Shown here: one piece after another, positions 17,901 to 26,212 of the stretch | How the letters are laid out: the number at the start of each line of letters is the position of its first letter | Numbering within the stretch: position 1 is the first letter of the stretch | From: Kosakonia radicincitans DSM 16656 | GTDB lineage: Bacteria > Pseudomonadota > Gammaproteobacteria > Enterobacterales > Enterobacteriaceae | Length of the DNA stretch: 64,000 nt | Direction: 5' to 3' | Assembly: GCF_000280495.2 (NCBI RefSeq) | Contig: NZ_CP018016.1 | Location: 1,054,001-1,118,000 of the forward strand | Notes under the pieces: model-generated | Databases searched by the model: none | What the model was told of the DNA's origin: nothing | The model's input: only the letters and a program-made list of their open reading frames with translations | Program-made: the position numbers and the translations under genes

Positions 17901-18086
17901 TACGCTGCTTTCCAGGGTTTCCGCAGACGCACCGGTATAGGTGGCGGAGATCCTGACCTGCGGCGGTGCAACATCGGGGTACTGCGCGATCGGCAGATTA
18001 TTAATGCTGATAATGCCAAGCAGCATAATGACGATCGAGATAACCCAGGCAAAGACCGGGCGACGGATGAAAAACTGAGCCAGCAT
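14922..18086 (-). CDS. RND multidrug efflux transporter, AcrB/MexB/EefB-like
   Basis: A 1054-residue inner-membrane RND pump of the HAE1 drug-exporter class. It has the canonical N-terminus (MLAQFFIRRPVFAWVIS) and the proton-relay aspartate pair in GLLVDDAIVVVENVER near residue 405. The relay lysine lies in IGLSAKNAILIVEF in the second half, and two large periplasmic loops give 12 membrane helices. Length fits AcrB (1049). It takes drugs from the periplasm and outer leaflet and passes them to the outer-membrane factor using the proton gradient. It is followed by the OMF gene after one base and preceded by the MFP gene with a 2-bp gap, so all three are one operon. Confidence 0.95.
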   Translation of the reverse strand: MLAQFFIRRPVFAWVISIVIMLLGIISINNLPIAQYPDVAPPQVRISATYTGASAETLESSVTQVIEQQLTGLDGMLYFSSSSTASTGQVKITVTFQQGTDPDIAQVQVQNKVQQAESRLPDAVTSQGVTVEKAQSDFLLVMALYDKTNKSTSSDVSDYLVSNMEDVLARVNGVGRVQVFGSEYAMRIWMDPNKLAAYSLMPSDVESALENQNTQVSSGQLGAQPASGEQQLVATVRSRSRLQTPEQFRNIVLKTKTDGSVVRLSDVARVEMGSEDYSANVLANGHPAAGIAIQLASGANALSTAERVKNTVDEFRSTMPAGYAIDYPLDSTDFVKISIEEVVKTLAEAIALVVVVMFLFLQNLRTTLIPTIAVPVVLLGTFGVLAAFGYSINTLTMFGIVLAIGLLVDDAIVVVENVERVMREEGLPPRQATEKSMKEITAALIGIAMVLSAVFLPMTFFSGSTGVIYRQFSITIVSSMVLSVIIALTLTPALCATLLKPHDHENAGKGFFGWFNRSYEKIQERYHQRVAKVLHGPGRYLALYSVLLIGCAVMYMRLPTGFLPTEDQGYIMVQYTLAPGATENRTLEVRKQIQNYFQTKEKDNVNVSMLVDGFSFAGSGQNAGVGFISLKNWDLRKGAENSADAIAKRAMMNLSSIRDAQIFVLTPPSVSGLGQSNGFTFELQARGGTDRDTLLKLRNQLLAEAAKDPTLSSVRPNSLPDLPQVQVDVDDVKAQSLGVSVSDVNSTLSSAIGGTYVNDFSDRGRVKKVYIQGDSAFRSKPEDIDSWFVRGTDSDGNSTMVPFSSFASAHWIYGADALSRYNGLSSYEIQGQSAPGSSSGEAMNTMEKLAKALPGGATTYAWSDLSYQERLAGNQAMSLYGISLIVVFLCLAALYESWSVPFSVMMVVPLGVFGSLLAITLRGLENDVYFQVALLTIIGLSAKNAILIVEFAEENYRRGENLVAAAIHAASTRLRPIIMTSLAFTAGVLPLAISTGAGANSRIAIGTGIIGGTIAATLLAIFLVPLFFVLVRRVFPSVPEEYKAVRETTEKSGE

Positions 18087-18088
18087 AA

Positions 18089-19228
18089 TTACTTCCCTCC
18101 GTTTCCATCACTGGATTCGGTAGCGCCGACTTCCACCGCTTTCACTGTCATGCCAGCCTGCACTTTGCTGGTGCCTTCGGTAATTAACCGGTCACCGCTC
18201 TGTAACCCTTGAGTTATCAGCCATTTATTGCCGATCACCCGGTCGGTAACCACCTCGCGACTTTCCACTTTATTCTCTTTATTCACCACCAGCGCAGTGC
18301 CGTTGCCTTTGGCATCGCGCGTGATCCCTTGCTGCGGCGCAAGGATCGCTTCGCTGCGCACGCCGTTACTGACGGTAGCGCGCACAAACATGCCCGGCAG
18401 CAAATCGTGTTCCGGGTTCGGGAAGACGGCGCGCAGCGTCACGCTGCCGGTGGACTCATCAACAGAGACTTCGGTCAGCTCCAGTTTACCAGGATGCTGA
18501 TACTGGCTGCCGTCATCCAGCGTCACGGTAACGGGAACCGTATTATCGCTGTTCTGCAACTGCTGTTTTTTCAGTTTCAGCAGTTGCGTGCTCGATTGTG
18601 TTAAATCGACGTAAATCGGATCAAGGGTACGGATGGTTGCCAGCGCCGTGGTCTGGCTGGCGGTGACCAGCGCGCCAGGCGTAACGGAGGAAATACCAAT
18701 GCGACCGGAAATCGGCGCTCTGACTTTGGTGTAACCGAGGTTGATTTTGGCGCTCTCCACGGCGGCGCGATACTGCGCGACGGAAGCCACGTTTTGTTTG
18801 TAGGTGGCCATGGCGTCGTCCGCATCCTGACGCGATACGCCATTCTCTTTCACCAGCGCGGCATAACGCTCGGCTTTCAGTTTGCTGCTGTTAACAATCG
18901 CCACTGCATTCTGCAACTGGGCGACGGCTTCATCGTAGCTTGCCTGATACGTTGCCGGGTCAATTTCGTATAGCACCTGGCCCGCGACAACATCGTCTCC
19001 TTCTTTAAATAACCGTTTCTTGATGATGCCTTCGACTTGCGGGCGAACATCAGAAACCATGGTGCCAGTGACACGTCCTGTCAGGTCACTGAATAGTGTT
19101 ACCGGTTCGGCCTTCAGCGTGACCACGCCAACTTGCATTGCCATCGCACCTGCATTCGTTTCCGGTTTTTGGTCGCAGGCGACAATCAGACATGCCAGTA
19201 CGGCCACCATTATTCTTTTCAATGCCAT
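18089..19228 (-). CDS. RND pump membrane-fusion protein, AcrA/EefA-like lipoprotein
   Basis: A 379-residue periplasmic adaptor. The signal peptide ends in a lipobox (LIVAC, cysteine at residue 18 of the protein starting MALKRIM), so it is anchored in the inner membrane. Barrel-sandwich halves are visible in VRPQVEGIIKKRLFKEGDDV and TKVRAPISGRIGISSVTPG, flanking a coiled-coil hairpin, then the beta-barrel and membrane-proximal domains ending in TEGTSKVQAGMTV. The ATG at 19228 is preferred to an in-frame TTG at 19234 because GAGG is 7 bases upstream of the ATG. It is the first gene of the efflux operon, directly downstream of a palindromic operator candidate. Confidence 0.93.
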   Translation of the reverse strand: MALKRIMVAVLACLIVACDQKPETNAGAMAMQVGVVTLKAEPVTLFSDLTGRVTGTMVSDVRPQVEGIIKKRLFKEGDDVVAGQVLYEIDPATYQASYDEAVAQLQNAVAIVNSSKLKAERYAALVKENGVSRQDADDAMATYKQNVASVAQYRAAVESAKINLGYTKVRAPISGRIGISSVTPGALVTASQTTALATIRTLDPIYVDLTQSSTQLLKLKKQQLQNSDNTVPVTVTLDDGSQYQHPGKLELTEVSVDESTGSVTLRAVFPNPEHDLLPGMFVRATVSNGVRSEAILAPQQGITRDAKGNGTALVVNKENKVESREVVTDRVIGNKWLITQGLQSGDRLITEGTSKVQAGMTVKAVEVGATESSDGNGGK

Positions 19229-19242
19229 TTGCAAACCTCAGT

Positions 19243-19256
19243 AATGAACGTTCATT
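19243..19256. promoter_or_regulatory. Palindromic operator candidate before the RND operon
   Basis: A perfect 14-bp palindrome (AATGAACGTTCATT), 15 bp upstream of the adaptor gene start. It resembles the short TGAAC/GTTCA palindromes bound by TetR-type efflux repressors. Lying between the expected promoter and the ribosome site, it would block transcription. Which TetR protein binds is not shown. Confidence 0.6.
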
Positions 19257-19422
19257 CTCATGCGGGAGGATAGCAAAATGAAGGCGAAAAAATATACGAG
19301 GAAAAGTGAAGATATAAAGGATATTTGCTTACAGGCGGATACGTTTAAGGTGCTAAATCCATGAAAAGAGTGCGTGAAATTTCGAATGAAAGGCTGAGCC
19401 AAGGTCGCGGCCAGCGGGGAAA

Positions 19423-19443
19423 TGCGGCGCAGCGCGCGCCGCA
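19423..19443 (-). terminator. Hairpin after chbG
   Basis: A perfect 8-bp GC-rich stem (19423-19430 with 19436-19443, loop AGCGC). On the minus strand it is followed by TTTCCCC, 8 bp beyond the chbG stop. It is a probable end of the chb operon, though the T tract is short. Confidence 0.55.
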
Positions 19444-19450
19444 AAAGGCG

Positions 19451-20212
19451 CTATGTCAGATCGCGGAAGTTGCCGAGCCGGTAGCCGCGTTCAGCAATGG
19501 CGTATTTCAGCGACATCGAGGTCAGCACCTCCAGCTCGGTTAAACGCGGGTAGCAATAGCTGCTCTGGCGGATGGTGTTATCGACAAACGCCGGGTGACA
19601 CATCATCTCCAGCGAATCCTCGCCGCGCGCGGCTGAGGCATCCAGCTCCTGTAAAAAGAGCGCGTCAGAAATCGCCTCGCCATAAAAGCCGCTGCTGAAA
19701 CCCTCGGTACTGCGAAGCCCAGCCGGCAAATCGCTGGCGGGTAATCCTGCCGGGCGATCGAGGCGCAGCGGCAACCCGCGCACGGCGGCAAACTGCGCCA
19801 CAATCGGCAAGATCTGCGGGATCATATGCACATGATGATGGCTGTCCAGATGCGTCGGTTCGCGGCCAAAAAGCGCAACAAAGCGCTGGTACTGGCTCGC
19901 CAGTTCTTCGGCGATTTCTGCGTGCGGTAATGTATCGGCTTCGGCCATTTGCCAGATCCATTTTCCCAGTTCGCCGTGCCGGGCAAGGCCGGGCATAGGC
20001 GTTAAAGGCTGGCCCAGCGTCAGTACAAAGTGCATACCTACCGCAAGAGCGGGCAGTTCACGGCTCAGCTGCGCCGCATGCTCAATCGCCGCGCCGTTGA
20101 CCAGCGCGGTCGTGGACGTCACCACGCCGTGACGAAAGCTCTCGACGATGCCGTAGTTTTGCCCTTTGCTGAGACCAAAATCGTCCGCGTTAACAATCAA
20201 TAAGCGTTCCAT
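19451..20212 (-). CDS. chbG: Chitooligosaccharide deacetylase ChbG (YdjC family)
   Basis: A 253-residue cytoplasmic carbohydrate deacetylase. Metal-binding motifs are visible: the aspartates in [12 protein letters not shown] near residues 7-18 and the histidines in [13 protein letters not shown] near 120-132. In E. coli, ChbG removes one acetyl group from phosphorylated chitobiose so that it can both induce through ChbR and be hydrolysed by ChbF. Length matches the E. coli protein (249-252). It is the last gene of the chb cluster, 9 bp after chbF, and is followed by a hairpin. Confidence 0.92.
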   Translation of the reverse strand: MERLLIVNADDFGLSKGQNYGIVESFRHGVVTSTTALVNGAAIEHAAQLSRELPALAVGMHFVLTLGQPLTPMPGLARHGELGKWIWQMAEADTLPHAEIAEELASQYQRFVALFGREPTHLDSHHHVHMIPQILPIVAQFAAVRGLPLRLDRPAGLPASDLPAGLRSTEGFSSGFYGEAISDALFLQELDASAARGEDSLEMMCHPAFVDNTIRQSSYCYPRLTELEVLTSMSLKYAIAERGYRLGNFRDLT

Positions 20213-20221
20213 AGCCGTTCC

Positions 20222-21577
20222 TTAACGCGGTGACGCTTTCAGTTTGCCGATGCACTCAGCAAAGTTGGGCAGCCACTTTTCATGCGCCAGCAGCATTTCA
20301 CGCGCCAGCAGTTCCGCATCATGATCCGAATGCACCAGCGGGCTGAGATTGAGCGCCAGCAGCACATCGTTAAATTCACCGCTCAGCGCCGCCTTGCTGG
20401 CGGCCACTTCGAAACCTTTAATGGTGTGAATCAGCCCAAGCACTTTTTCGTCAAACTGCGTCACGCGCGGATGGGGCGTCGCGCCGTTGCGCCCGAGAAT
20501 GCAGGTCATCTCGACCGCCCAGTGCGCCGGGATATTTTCTACGTGTCCGTGATGCGGGATGTTCACATAGTGTTCGGTCTGCTTATCGTTATAGATGGCG
20601 TTGATCACTTCGCAGGCGGCATCGGAGTAGTACGCGCCACCGCGCTGCTCCAGTTCCTTCGGCTTCTCTTTGAGCGCCGGATCTTTATAAAGCTCAAACA
20701 GTTGCTTCTCAACCTGCTGCACCACCTGCGCCCGCGCGCCGCCTTTGTAATATTCGCCCATCTCAATCGCCAGCATCTCTTTTTGCTTGAAGTAATAGAG
20801 CAGGTAAGAGCAGGGCAGCAGATTGAGCGCGCGGATTAACCCTTCGCTAAACGGCAGGTCGAAAATGTTTTTCACCGTCGAGGCTTTCAGCCTGCGGGAC
20901 GCGACGCCGTCGAGCAGTTCGGCAAAGCGCGACGTGCCGTTGACCAGCACATCTTTGATAAACACCATATGGTTGAGGCCAAACAGATCGATCGCCAGTT
21001 CGTCGCTGTCGGCAAGGTTCAGCACATCGCGGATAAACATTTTCATGCCGATGGGAATATTGCAGACGCCAATAAAACGCTTAAAACCGGTATGGCGATA
21101 AACGGCTTCGGTGACCATTCCGGCCGGGTTGGTGAAATTGATAACCCACGCGTTCGGGCAAATCGCTTCCACATCTTTAATAATGTCGAAAATCACCGGA
21201 ATAGTGCGCAACCCTTTAAACAAACCGCCCGCGCCGTTGGTCTCCTGCCCCAGATAACCGTGGCTGAGCGGAATCCGCTCATCGAGTTCGCGCGCTTTCA
21301 ACTGACCGACGCGCAGTTGTGTGGTGACAAAATCTGCGCCCTGCAATGCTTCCCTGCGGTTCAGCGTTTTATAGACTTTCAGCGGTACACCCGCTTTTTC
21401 CACCATGCGCTGGCAGAGCGCAAAAATAATATCCAGCTTCTCTTGCCCCTCTTCGACATCGACCAGCCATAATTCAGAAACCGGTAATTCATGGTAGCGC
21501 TTAATAAAACCTTCCAGTAATTCCGGGGTGTAGCTGCTCCCGCCGCCAATGGTGACGACTTTTAATTTCTGGCTCAT
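20222..21577 (-). CDS. chbF: 6-phospho-beta-glucosidase ChbF (GH4)
   Basis: A 451-residue glycoside hydrolase family 4 enzyme that hydrolyses phosphorylated cellobiose/chitobiose by the NAD- and metal-dependent redox mechanism. The Rossmann dinucleotide motif is VVTIGGGSSYTPELLEG at residues 7-23. The metal ligands typical of GH4 are Cys172 in GVCNIPIGM and His203 in GLNHMVF. The ATG at 21577 is chosen because GGGAG lies upstream and the length then matches E. coli ChbF (450). An in-frame ATG further upstream would add a 19-residue tail with no homology. It lies 59 bp after chbR and 9 bp before chbG, within the operon. Confidence 0.95.
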   Translation of the reverse strand: MSQKLKVVTIGGGSSYTPELLEGFIKRYHELPVSELWLVDVEEGQEKLDIIFALCQRMVEKAGVPLKVYKTLNRREALQGADFVTTQLRVGQLKARELDERIPLSHGYLGQETNGAGGLFKGLRTIPVIFDIIKDVEAICPNAWVINFTNPAGMVTEAVYRHTGFKRFIGVCNIPIGMKMFIRDVLNLADSDELAIDLFGLNHMVFIKDVLVNGTSRFAELLDGVASRRLKASTVKNIFDLPFSEGLIRALNLLPCSYLLYYFKQKEMLAIEMGEYYKGGARAQVVQQVEKQLFELYKDPALKEKPKELEQRGGAYYSDAACEVINAIYNDKQTEHYVNIPHHGHVENIPAHWAVEMTCILGRNGATPHPRVTQFDEKVLGLIHTIKGFEVAASKAALSGEFNDVLLALNLSPLVHSDHDAELLAREMLLAHEKWLPNFAECIGKLKASPR

Positions 21578-21636
21578 AAATTCTCCCTTGAATTCGGTCA
21601 TGAATGACGGCGGGCAGTGAAACGCGCCCGTCACCG

Positions 21637-22476
21637 TTACTGATTGATTTCCGTTAATCGCTTGCGATAGTTATTGGGCGTAAATGATGTCATTTTTTTG
21701 AAAGTTTTAATAAATAAGCTGGGGCTGCTGTAGCCAGCCTCCCAGGCAATATCCGTCACCGAATAGTTGGTCATTTCCAGCTGCTTTTTCGCAAAATCGA
21801 TGCGGATTTCATTAATAATCTGCATCGGTGTTTTGCGGTAATAGCGGCGGGTGGCGCGGGTCAGATACTCCTGGGATTTGCCCGCCAGCTGGATCATATT
21901 TTCCAGCGCATTTTCGCCAAACTGCGTTTTATCGTGCATCGTTTCGACGGTGATTTTCAGCCATTGCGGAACGTCATCCATAACCGGCTCTTCACGGTAG
22001 TGGCGCAGCCGGTTAATCACGTAGAACGTGACGGCTTCGATAAACTCATCCAGCCCGTTTTCGCGGAAATTCAGCGAGGCGATAACCGTTTCGACATAGG
22101 CCATAAAGGCATTGCTGGTGCGATAGGCCTGCGAAGCGACAAAGCAGAAGGGCAGCAGCGCCAGATAGTGCTGTTCAAAGAACGGCTTGCTGATGCCGAC
22201 ATTCAGAATGCGCGTCGCGCCGAACGCGTAAAAACTTTGATGGTGCGAGCCGAGCGGGATAAACACAAAATCGCCGCGCTCCAGCAGCACACGTTTTCCG
22301 TTGATCACCTGGTAGTAACGGCCGGTGAGAACCAGTGTAAATTCATAGTAATCATGCTGATGCAGCCCGCTCGCGCTCTCGGTTTTGTTGTAGATAAACA
22401 CATGGAAATTTTTACCGTTGAAGAGCTGCTGCTCGCGAACCGTTTTAATTCCCTGCGTGTTGATCTGTGGCTGCAT
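21637..22476 (-). CDS. chbR: Chitobiose operon regulator ChbR (AraC family)
   Basis: A 279-residue dual AraC-type regulator, nearly colinear with E. coli ChbR. The N-terminal cupin has [18 protein letters not shown] near residues 40-57. The C-terminal double helix-turn-helix includes [20 protein letters not shown] and ends [17 protein letters not shown]. In E. coli it represses the operon without inducer and, with CRP, activates it when de-acetylated chitobiose-6-phosphate is present. Here it sits between chbC and chbF, as in E. coli, but directly after chbC because chbA is missing. A strong hairpin precedes it. Confidence 0.95.
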   Translation of the reverse strand: MQPQINTQGIKTVREQQLFNGKNFHVFIYNKTESASGLHQHDYYEFTLVLTGRYYQVINGKRVLLERGDFVFIPLGSHHQSFYAFGATRILNVGISKPFFEQHYLALLPFCFVASQAYRTSNAFMAYVETVIASLNFRENGLDEFIEAVTFYVINRLRHYREEPVMDDVPQWLKITVETMHDKTQFGENALENMIQLAGKSQEYLTRATRRYYRKTPMQIINEIRIDFAKKQLEMTNYSVTDIAWEAGYSSPSLFIKTFKKMTSFTPNNYRKRLTEINQ

Positions 22477-22502
22477 GGTTAACTCCTTACGCGTTTTACA
22501 TC

Positions 22503-22547
22503 GGGCGGTGGCTTAAGGATAAGCGCACTTACCTCAAGCCACCGCCC
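22503..22547 (-). terminator. Strong intercistronic hairpin between chbC and chbR
   Basis: A perfect 12-bp GC-rich stem (22503-22514 with 22536-22547) with a 21-base loop. It occupies nearly all of the 76 bp between the chbC stop and the chbR start. It lacks a T run, so it is better seen as an mRNA-processing or stability hairpin, or a partial attenuator, than as a full terminator. It lies where chbA is found in E. coli. Confidence 0.6.
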
Positions 22548-22552
22548 TGGCT

Positions 22553-23911
22553 TCAGAACTTCAGCGCCGCGGCGATATCTTCTTCGCTCTCTTCCTGATC
22601 AATCACGTTCTGCGCTTTGTTGGCGACCACCACAAAAGGCAGGTACACCAGCGTGGCAATCACTAAGTTGAAGAGTGCGAGCAGTAACGCGGCGATACTG
22701 CCATTGGTATTAAAGAAAGCGCCCAGCCCGGTTGGCATCGTCCACGGTGCGATGTTGGTGATCGGTGGAATAATGCCGCTGTAATAGGCCAGCAGGGTGA
22801 TGGCGGCGAGGATCGGTTGCACCAGAATAAACGGGATAAATATCACCGGGTTCATGATAATCGGCAGGCCGAACAGAATCGGTTCGTTAATCTGGAACAG
22901 GCCGGAAGGCAGCGCCAGTTTCGCCACCTGGCGATAATCCGCCCGCCGGGAGGCGAAGAAGATGGCGATAATCAGCCCGAGCGTCGCGCCGCTGCCGCCC
23001 AGAAAAATGTACGAATCCAGCATCGGCTTGGCCCAGACATGGAACGTTTTGCCAGCGGTCAGCGCCGCATCAACGGAGCCGTACTGCTGATAAACGGCGA
23101 TATTTTCCAGCGCCCACGGCGTCATAATGCCGCTGTCCAGCGCGGTCAGCGCCAGCGAACCGTGAATACCAAAGAACCACAGCAGCGGCACAAACAGCAC
23201 GTACACCCAGCCGACAATACTGCCGAGCGAGGCCAGCGGCGTGGAGATGGTATCCATAATCAGCTGGTGGAAGTTGGTGCCGAAATGCGTCAGCGCCCAG
23301 GCGACAATGCCCATCAGCGACAGAATAATAAAGCCGGGGATCAGCGCGGAAAACGAACGCGCCACCGAAGCGGGCACGCTCTCCGGCAACGTAATCACCC
23401 AGTTGCGCCGCACGATAAAGGTAAACAATTCGGCGACCACCAGGCCAATAATCATCCCGGAAATAATATTCGCCCCGCCTAACCAGTTTGCGCCAACGGC
23501 ATAAGCTTCACCGACGCTATAAGGTGTGACGGTCATAAAAGCGGCAATGGATAATAATCCGGCGGCCAGCGCATCAACTTTGCGTTCTTCCGCCAGCGCC
23601 ATACCAATAAAGAACGGCGCCATTAACGACATAATGCCCAGCGTGCCGTTATAGACGTTGCCGCCAATACCTTTTAAACCGTTGAGCGTTTCAATGGTCG
23701 AGGCATCCAGGCGGATGCCTAACGAATAGAAAAACGATCCTTCGCCAAAACTTAAAAATACGTTATTAATTAAAACAAACATCGCACCCGCGAGCGTTAA
23801 TGGCATTAAACGAATAAAGCCATTTTTAATCGCATTAACGTGAGGCTGTTTTCCTAATTTAACCGCAAAAGGAAGAAGTATCTTTTCAAGTGAAGCAATC
23901 GCATTACTCAT
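22553..23911 (-). CDS. chbC: PTS chitobiose/cellobiose transporter subunit IIC
   Basis: A 452-residue membrane channel of the PTS lactose/cellobiose (Lac) family, almost identical in layout to E. coli ChbC. Its N-terminus is [20 protein letters not shown]. The substrate-binding signatures are [19 protein letters not shown] and [19 protein letters not shown], which contain the conserved NEP motif. It ends in a charged tail ([14 protein letters not shown]). It imports N,N'-diacetylchitobiose or cellobiose and hands them phosphate from ChbB. A 73-bp gap separates it from chbB upstream. Downstream, the gene expected next (chbA) is absent. Confidence 0.95.
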   Translation of the reverse strand: MSNAIASLEKILLPFAVKLGKQPHVNAIKNGFIRLMPLTLAGAMFVLINNVFLSFGEGSFFYSLGIRLDASTIETLNGLKGIGGNVYNGTLGIMSLMAPFFIGMALAEERKVDALAAGLLSIAAFMTVTPYSVGEAYAVGANWLGGANIISGMIIGLVVAELFTFIVRRNWVITLPESVPASVARSFSALIPGFIILSLMGIVAWALTHFGTNFHQLIMDTISTPLASLGSIVGWVYVLFVPLLWFFGIHGSLALTALDSGIMTPWALENIAVYQQYGSVDAALTAGKTFHVWAKPMLDSYIFLGGSGATLGLIIAIFFASRRADYRQVAKLALPSGLFQINEPILFGLPIIMNPVIFIPFILVQPILAAITLLAYYSGIIPPITNIAPWTMPTGLGAFFNTNGSIAALLLALFNLVIATLVYLPFVVVANKAQNVIDQEESEEDIAAALKF

Positions 23912-23984
23912 AGAAAAATACCCTTAAATACCGCAACAGGTTATTGCGGCGCAGTGTGAGGGAATAACTCAGTAATAAGAGACG

Positions 23985-24308
23985 TTAATTATTGGCGGCG
24001 GCCTGTTTAATGGCAGCTACGGCCGCTTTCAGCACGCCCAGACCATCAACTTTGCCGTACAGCAGCGAGTCAATCACTTCGACTGGTTTATTCGGCAGCA
24101 ATTGTTGAATGTCCGCTAACTTCCACGCAATTTGCGGGCCGAGCAATACCACATCCGCCTGCGGCCCCTTTTCTGCGGCCAGAGACTCAGAAAATGCTTC
24201 AATAATGACCGGTACTTCATATTTTTCCGCCTGCGCACGCATCTTTGACACCAGCAGCGACGTTGACATACCCGCTGAACAAAACAGATAAATACGTTTT
24301 TTTTCCAT
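23985..24308 (-). CDS. chbB: PTS chitobiose/cellobiose subunit IIB
   Basis: A 107-residue cytoplasmic phosphocarrier of the PTS Lac family. The phosphorylated cysteine is Cys10 in [17 protein letters not shown], the same position as in E. coli ChbB. The remaining fold is typical, with [16 protein letters not shown]. Phosphate normally comes from ChbA (EIIA), which is not encoded here, and is passed to the sugar bound by ChbC. It is the first PTS gene of the cluster, preceded by 291 bp separating it from the porin gene, where an operon promoter is expected. Confidence 0.95.
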   Translation of the reverse strand: MEKKRIYLFCSAGMSTSLLVSKMRAQAEKYEVPVIIEAFSESLAAEKGPQADVVLLGPQIAWKLADIQQLLPNKPVEVIDSLLYGKVDGLGVLKAAVAAIKQAAANN

Positions 24309-24599
24309 TATGCGTCCCTCAATATGCGATTTTCTGTCGGCCAGATCCTATGCAGGCTGCGTTAGGGCTTCCTGCAATGGCTGCCCCGCGAAGCGGGAGA
24401 ACTTTTTTCTGCGTCCGAAACAAGTATAAGGCACGCTTCCGGCTTAGGATATTTCTCAACTTGCCAAAATTGTCTGTGGTTGACCTGGCGCTATGTTCAT
24501 CTTCACATTTTCGTAAATAGATCGTTAAAAATTGTGCTTTGGTGATGAGAGGGGCGGTGGCAGGAGAGGAAATGCCCCCAGGCCGGGGGCAGGCGTGCA
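24309..24599. other. Intergenic region between porin gene and chbB
   Basis: 291 bp upstream of chbB on the minus strand. It holds the porin-distal hairpin at 24573-24591 and probably the chb promoter. By analogy with E. coli, NagC, CRP and ChbR sites would be expected, but none was matched with confidence by eye. No credible coding frame is present. Confidence 0.4.
24573..24591 (-). terminator. Hairpin after the porin gene
   Basis: A perfect 7-bp stem (TGCCCCC at 24573-24579 with GGGGGCA at 24585-24591), 8 bp past the porin stop on the minus strand. The following sequence is only weakly T-rich (ATTTCC), so read-through into chbB is possible. Confidence 0.5.
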
Positions 24600-25745
24600 T
24601 CAGAAGTCGTAGCGCAGGCGCACGATATTCATGTCGCTCAGGTTGTCGCTGCTGGAGGTAAACACGTGTTCGTAATCGACACGGAAACCATAATCCAACT
24701 GGAAAGTCACACCGACGCCGTTATCAATACGCTGATAATCGCGACCAGTGGTGTATTGCAGACGGTCGCCCATCACGTACGGCTGAACATATTTAAGCGC
24801 GTACTGGCCCACCGGGATTTTATAACCGGCAAAGTATTCAATCCCCCACGCATCGCCCGCGAAGTAGTTTTGCACGTCGGATTTTTTGGTCAGCAGGAAG
24901 TTCTGATACCAGCCGCCGCCGAAGGAGAAGGTCCAGTTATCCGGCGTCCAGCTCAGCGCGGTACCGAGGATGTTCTGATCGTAGTTTTTGCTGTCGTCCG
25001 TTGATGGCAGGCGCATTTCCGCACGGGTGTAGTTCCACGCCGTACCCCATGTCAGGGTATCGGTCAGGTGATAATCGACACCCAGTGAACCGCCGCCTTT
25101 ACGTTTGTAACGCGTGCCGTTGCCCGGCAGATAGTCGGAATCATTGAACAGGTAAGAGACATAAATATCCGCGTCGCCAACGGTTTTCTTATATTTGAGC
25201 ATATTACGTGAGCGATAAGAGCCGTCGTAGTCGCCGTTGATACCGTTGCCCGGCGCCTGGGCCTTCATGTCGTAATCCCAGATATCAGTTTTCGCACCCA
25301 CGACATCGTAATAAATACTGTTCTGCTGACCGTAGGTGAGCGTCCCCCAGGTTTTACTTTTCAGCCCGGTGTAGAGCATACGGCGGGTCGTATTTCGTGT
25401 GCCTTCGGCATAGTGATTATCCCAGTCAAAAAGTGCCGGAATGTTCACGCCGAGTTCGTAATAGTTAATCCAGCTAATATCATCAAACAGATAGTAGTCG
25501 GAGGAGAAACGAAAACGGGTACCGCCATCGTAGCCGTTACGTTTGTACGAGCCTTTGTCGCTGTTGCCCATCGCGTTATCGAACTGCGGGCGGATAGACC
25601 CCCCGACGGTAAAGTTCAGACGGCTCAGCGGGTCGTCGGCCTGTGGATCCTGTTTCAGCAGAGTAATTTCTGCCTGCGCTGCGAAAGACATCAATGCCAC
25701 TGCTGCACCGATCGAGGCTGTCAGCATTTTTAATTTAGTATTCAT
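24600..25745 (-). CDS. Outer-membrane porin associated with the chb operon
   Basis: A 381-residue outer-membrane protein. A signal peptide (residues 1-25, ending SFAAQA) is followed by alternating aromatic-rich strands with an acidic internal loop. It has GLKSKTWGTLTYGQQNSIYYDVVG, which resembles the L3-region sequence of general enterobacterial porins. It ends in the obligatory terminal phenylalanine (VRLRYDF). It differs from classic OmpC/OmpF in most loops and looks like the Gram-negative porin group found near sugar PTS genes. Lying immediately upstream of chbB, it is likely to let chitobiose or cellobiose through the outer membrane. That substrate is inferred from position only. Confidence 0.85.
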   Translation of the reverse strand: MNTKLKMLTASIGAAVALMSFAAQAEITLLKQDPQADDPLSRLNFTVGGSIRPQFDNAMGNSDKGSYKRNGYDGGTRFRFSSDYYLFDDISWINYYELGVNIPALFDWDNHYAEGTRNTTRRMLYTGLKSKTWGTLTYGQQNSIYYDVVGAKTDIWDYDMKAQAPGNGINGDYDGSYRSRNMLKYKKTVGDADIYVSYLFNDSDYLPGNGTRYKRKGGGSLGVDYHLTDTLTWGTAWNYTRAEMRLPSTDDSKNYDQNILGTALSWTPDNWTFSFGGGWYQNFLLTKKSDVQNYFAGDAWGIEYFAGYKIPVGQYALKYVQPYVMGDRLQYTTGRDYQRIDNGVGVTFQLDYGFRVDYEHVFTSSSDNLSDMNIVRLRYDF

Positions 25746-25984
25746 TTATTTTTCCTCGGGAATGCTACTCACTATTAGCGCGGGCATAGTAATTTACGAA
25801 TATGACAGTTCTGTTTCCAAAATTAGAGATTCGTGCGCTTAATTTATTTAAGTGTATATAAACGTAACGTCTGGTTTCTGTTTTTTATATTTGTCTGAAT
25901 ACATGTCTGGCGGTAATTTTTCTCGTTTTAAAGAAAAAAAGCTCGTTTTGCTAATAATGATATGTGCCCATAATAAAGGCACGG

Positions 25985-26096
25985 ATTGTTAAGCGTTTTG
26001 TTGCTGACAGAGAGTAAAACGTGCGGACAATAATGAGATCTGGTAGTACTAACGCGCTTGAAATATCTTACCGAACAGCCATGTTCGGTTTTTTTT
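25985..26096 (+). ncRNA. Candidate small RNA divergent from the porin gene
   Basis: A strong intrinsic terminator at 26070-26096 on the plus strand has no upstream protein gene on that strand for many kilobases. A weak promoter-like pair (TTGCTA near 25949 and CATAAT near 25970) lies about 110-140 bp upstream and would give a transcript of roughly 110 bases. Position divergent from a porin gene recalls micF-ompC. It does not match the sequence of MicF, MicC, ChiX, OmrA, RybB or CyaR as remembered. Start point, size and function are inference; only the terminator is strong. Confidence 0.4.
26070..26096 (+). terminator. Intrinsic terminator on the plus strand
   Basis: An 8-bp stem (ACCGAACA at 26070-26077 with TGTTCGGT at 26082-26089) with loop GCCA, followed directly by an eight-base T run. 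It is a textbook rho-independent terminator. Confidence 0.85.
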
Positions 26097-26212
26097 GCCT
26101 GAAATGTTTCGCGGTGGGACGGGGGAAATAGTTATTCAGCCCCGTTTATTGCGCAGCGATCTGTTAAATCTCCCAAATAAATATTTAGCCGCCGGAGAGC
26201 GGCGGCTAAAAC

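Larger units (their letters stand above)
25746..26212. other. Long intergenic region upstream of the porin
   Basis: 467 bp without a credible protein gene between the porin start (minus strand) and the quinone reductase stop (minus strand). It is AT-rich from 25800 to 25990. It must carry the porin promoter. It also contains a plus-strand intrinsic terminator that has no plus-strand protein gene to serve, treated separately as a possible small RNA. Confidence 0.6.

Noticed and set aside
22477..22552. A short or frameshifted chbA between chbC and chbR
   Set aside because: Only 76 bp remain, mostly hairpin; no EIIA motif can fit.
25985..26096. Identity of the candidate sRNA as ChiX (chitoporin regulator)
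   Set aside because: Sequence and terminator loop do not resemble ChiX as remembered; only the porin/chb context is similar.
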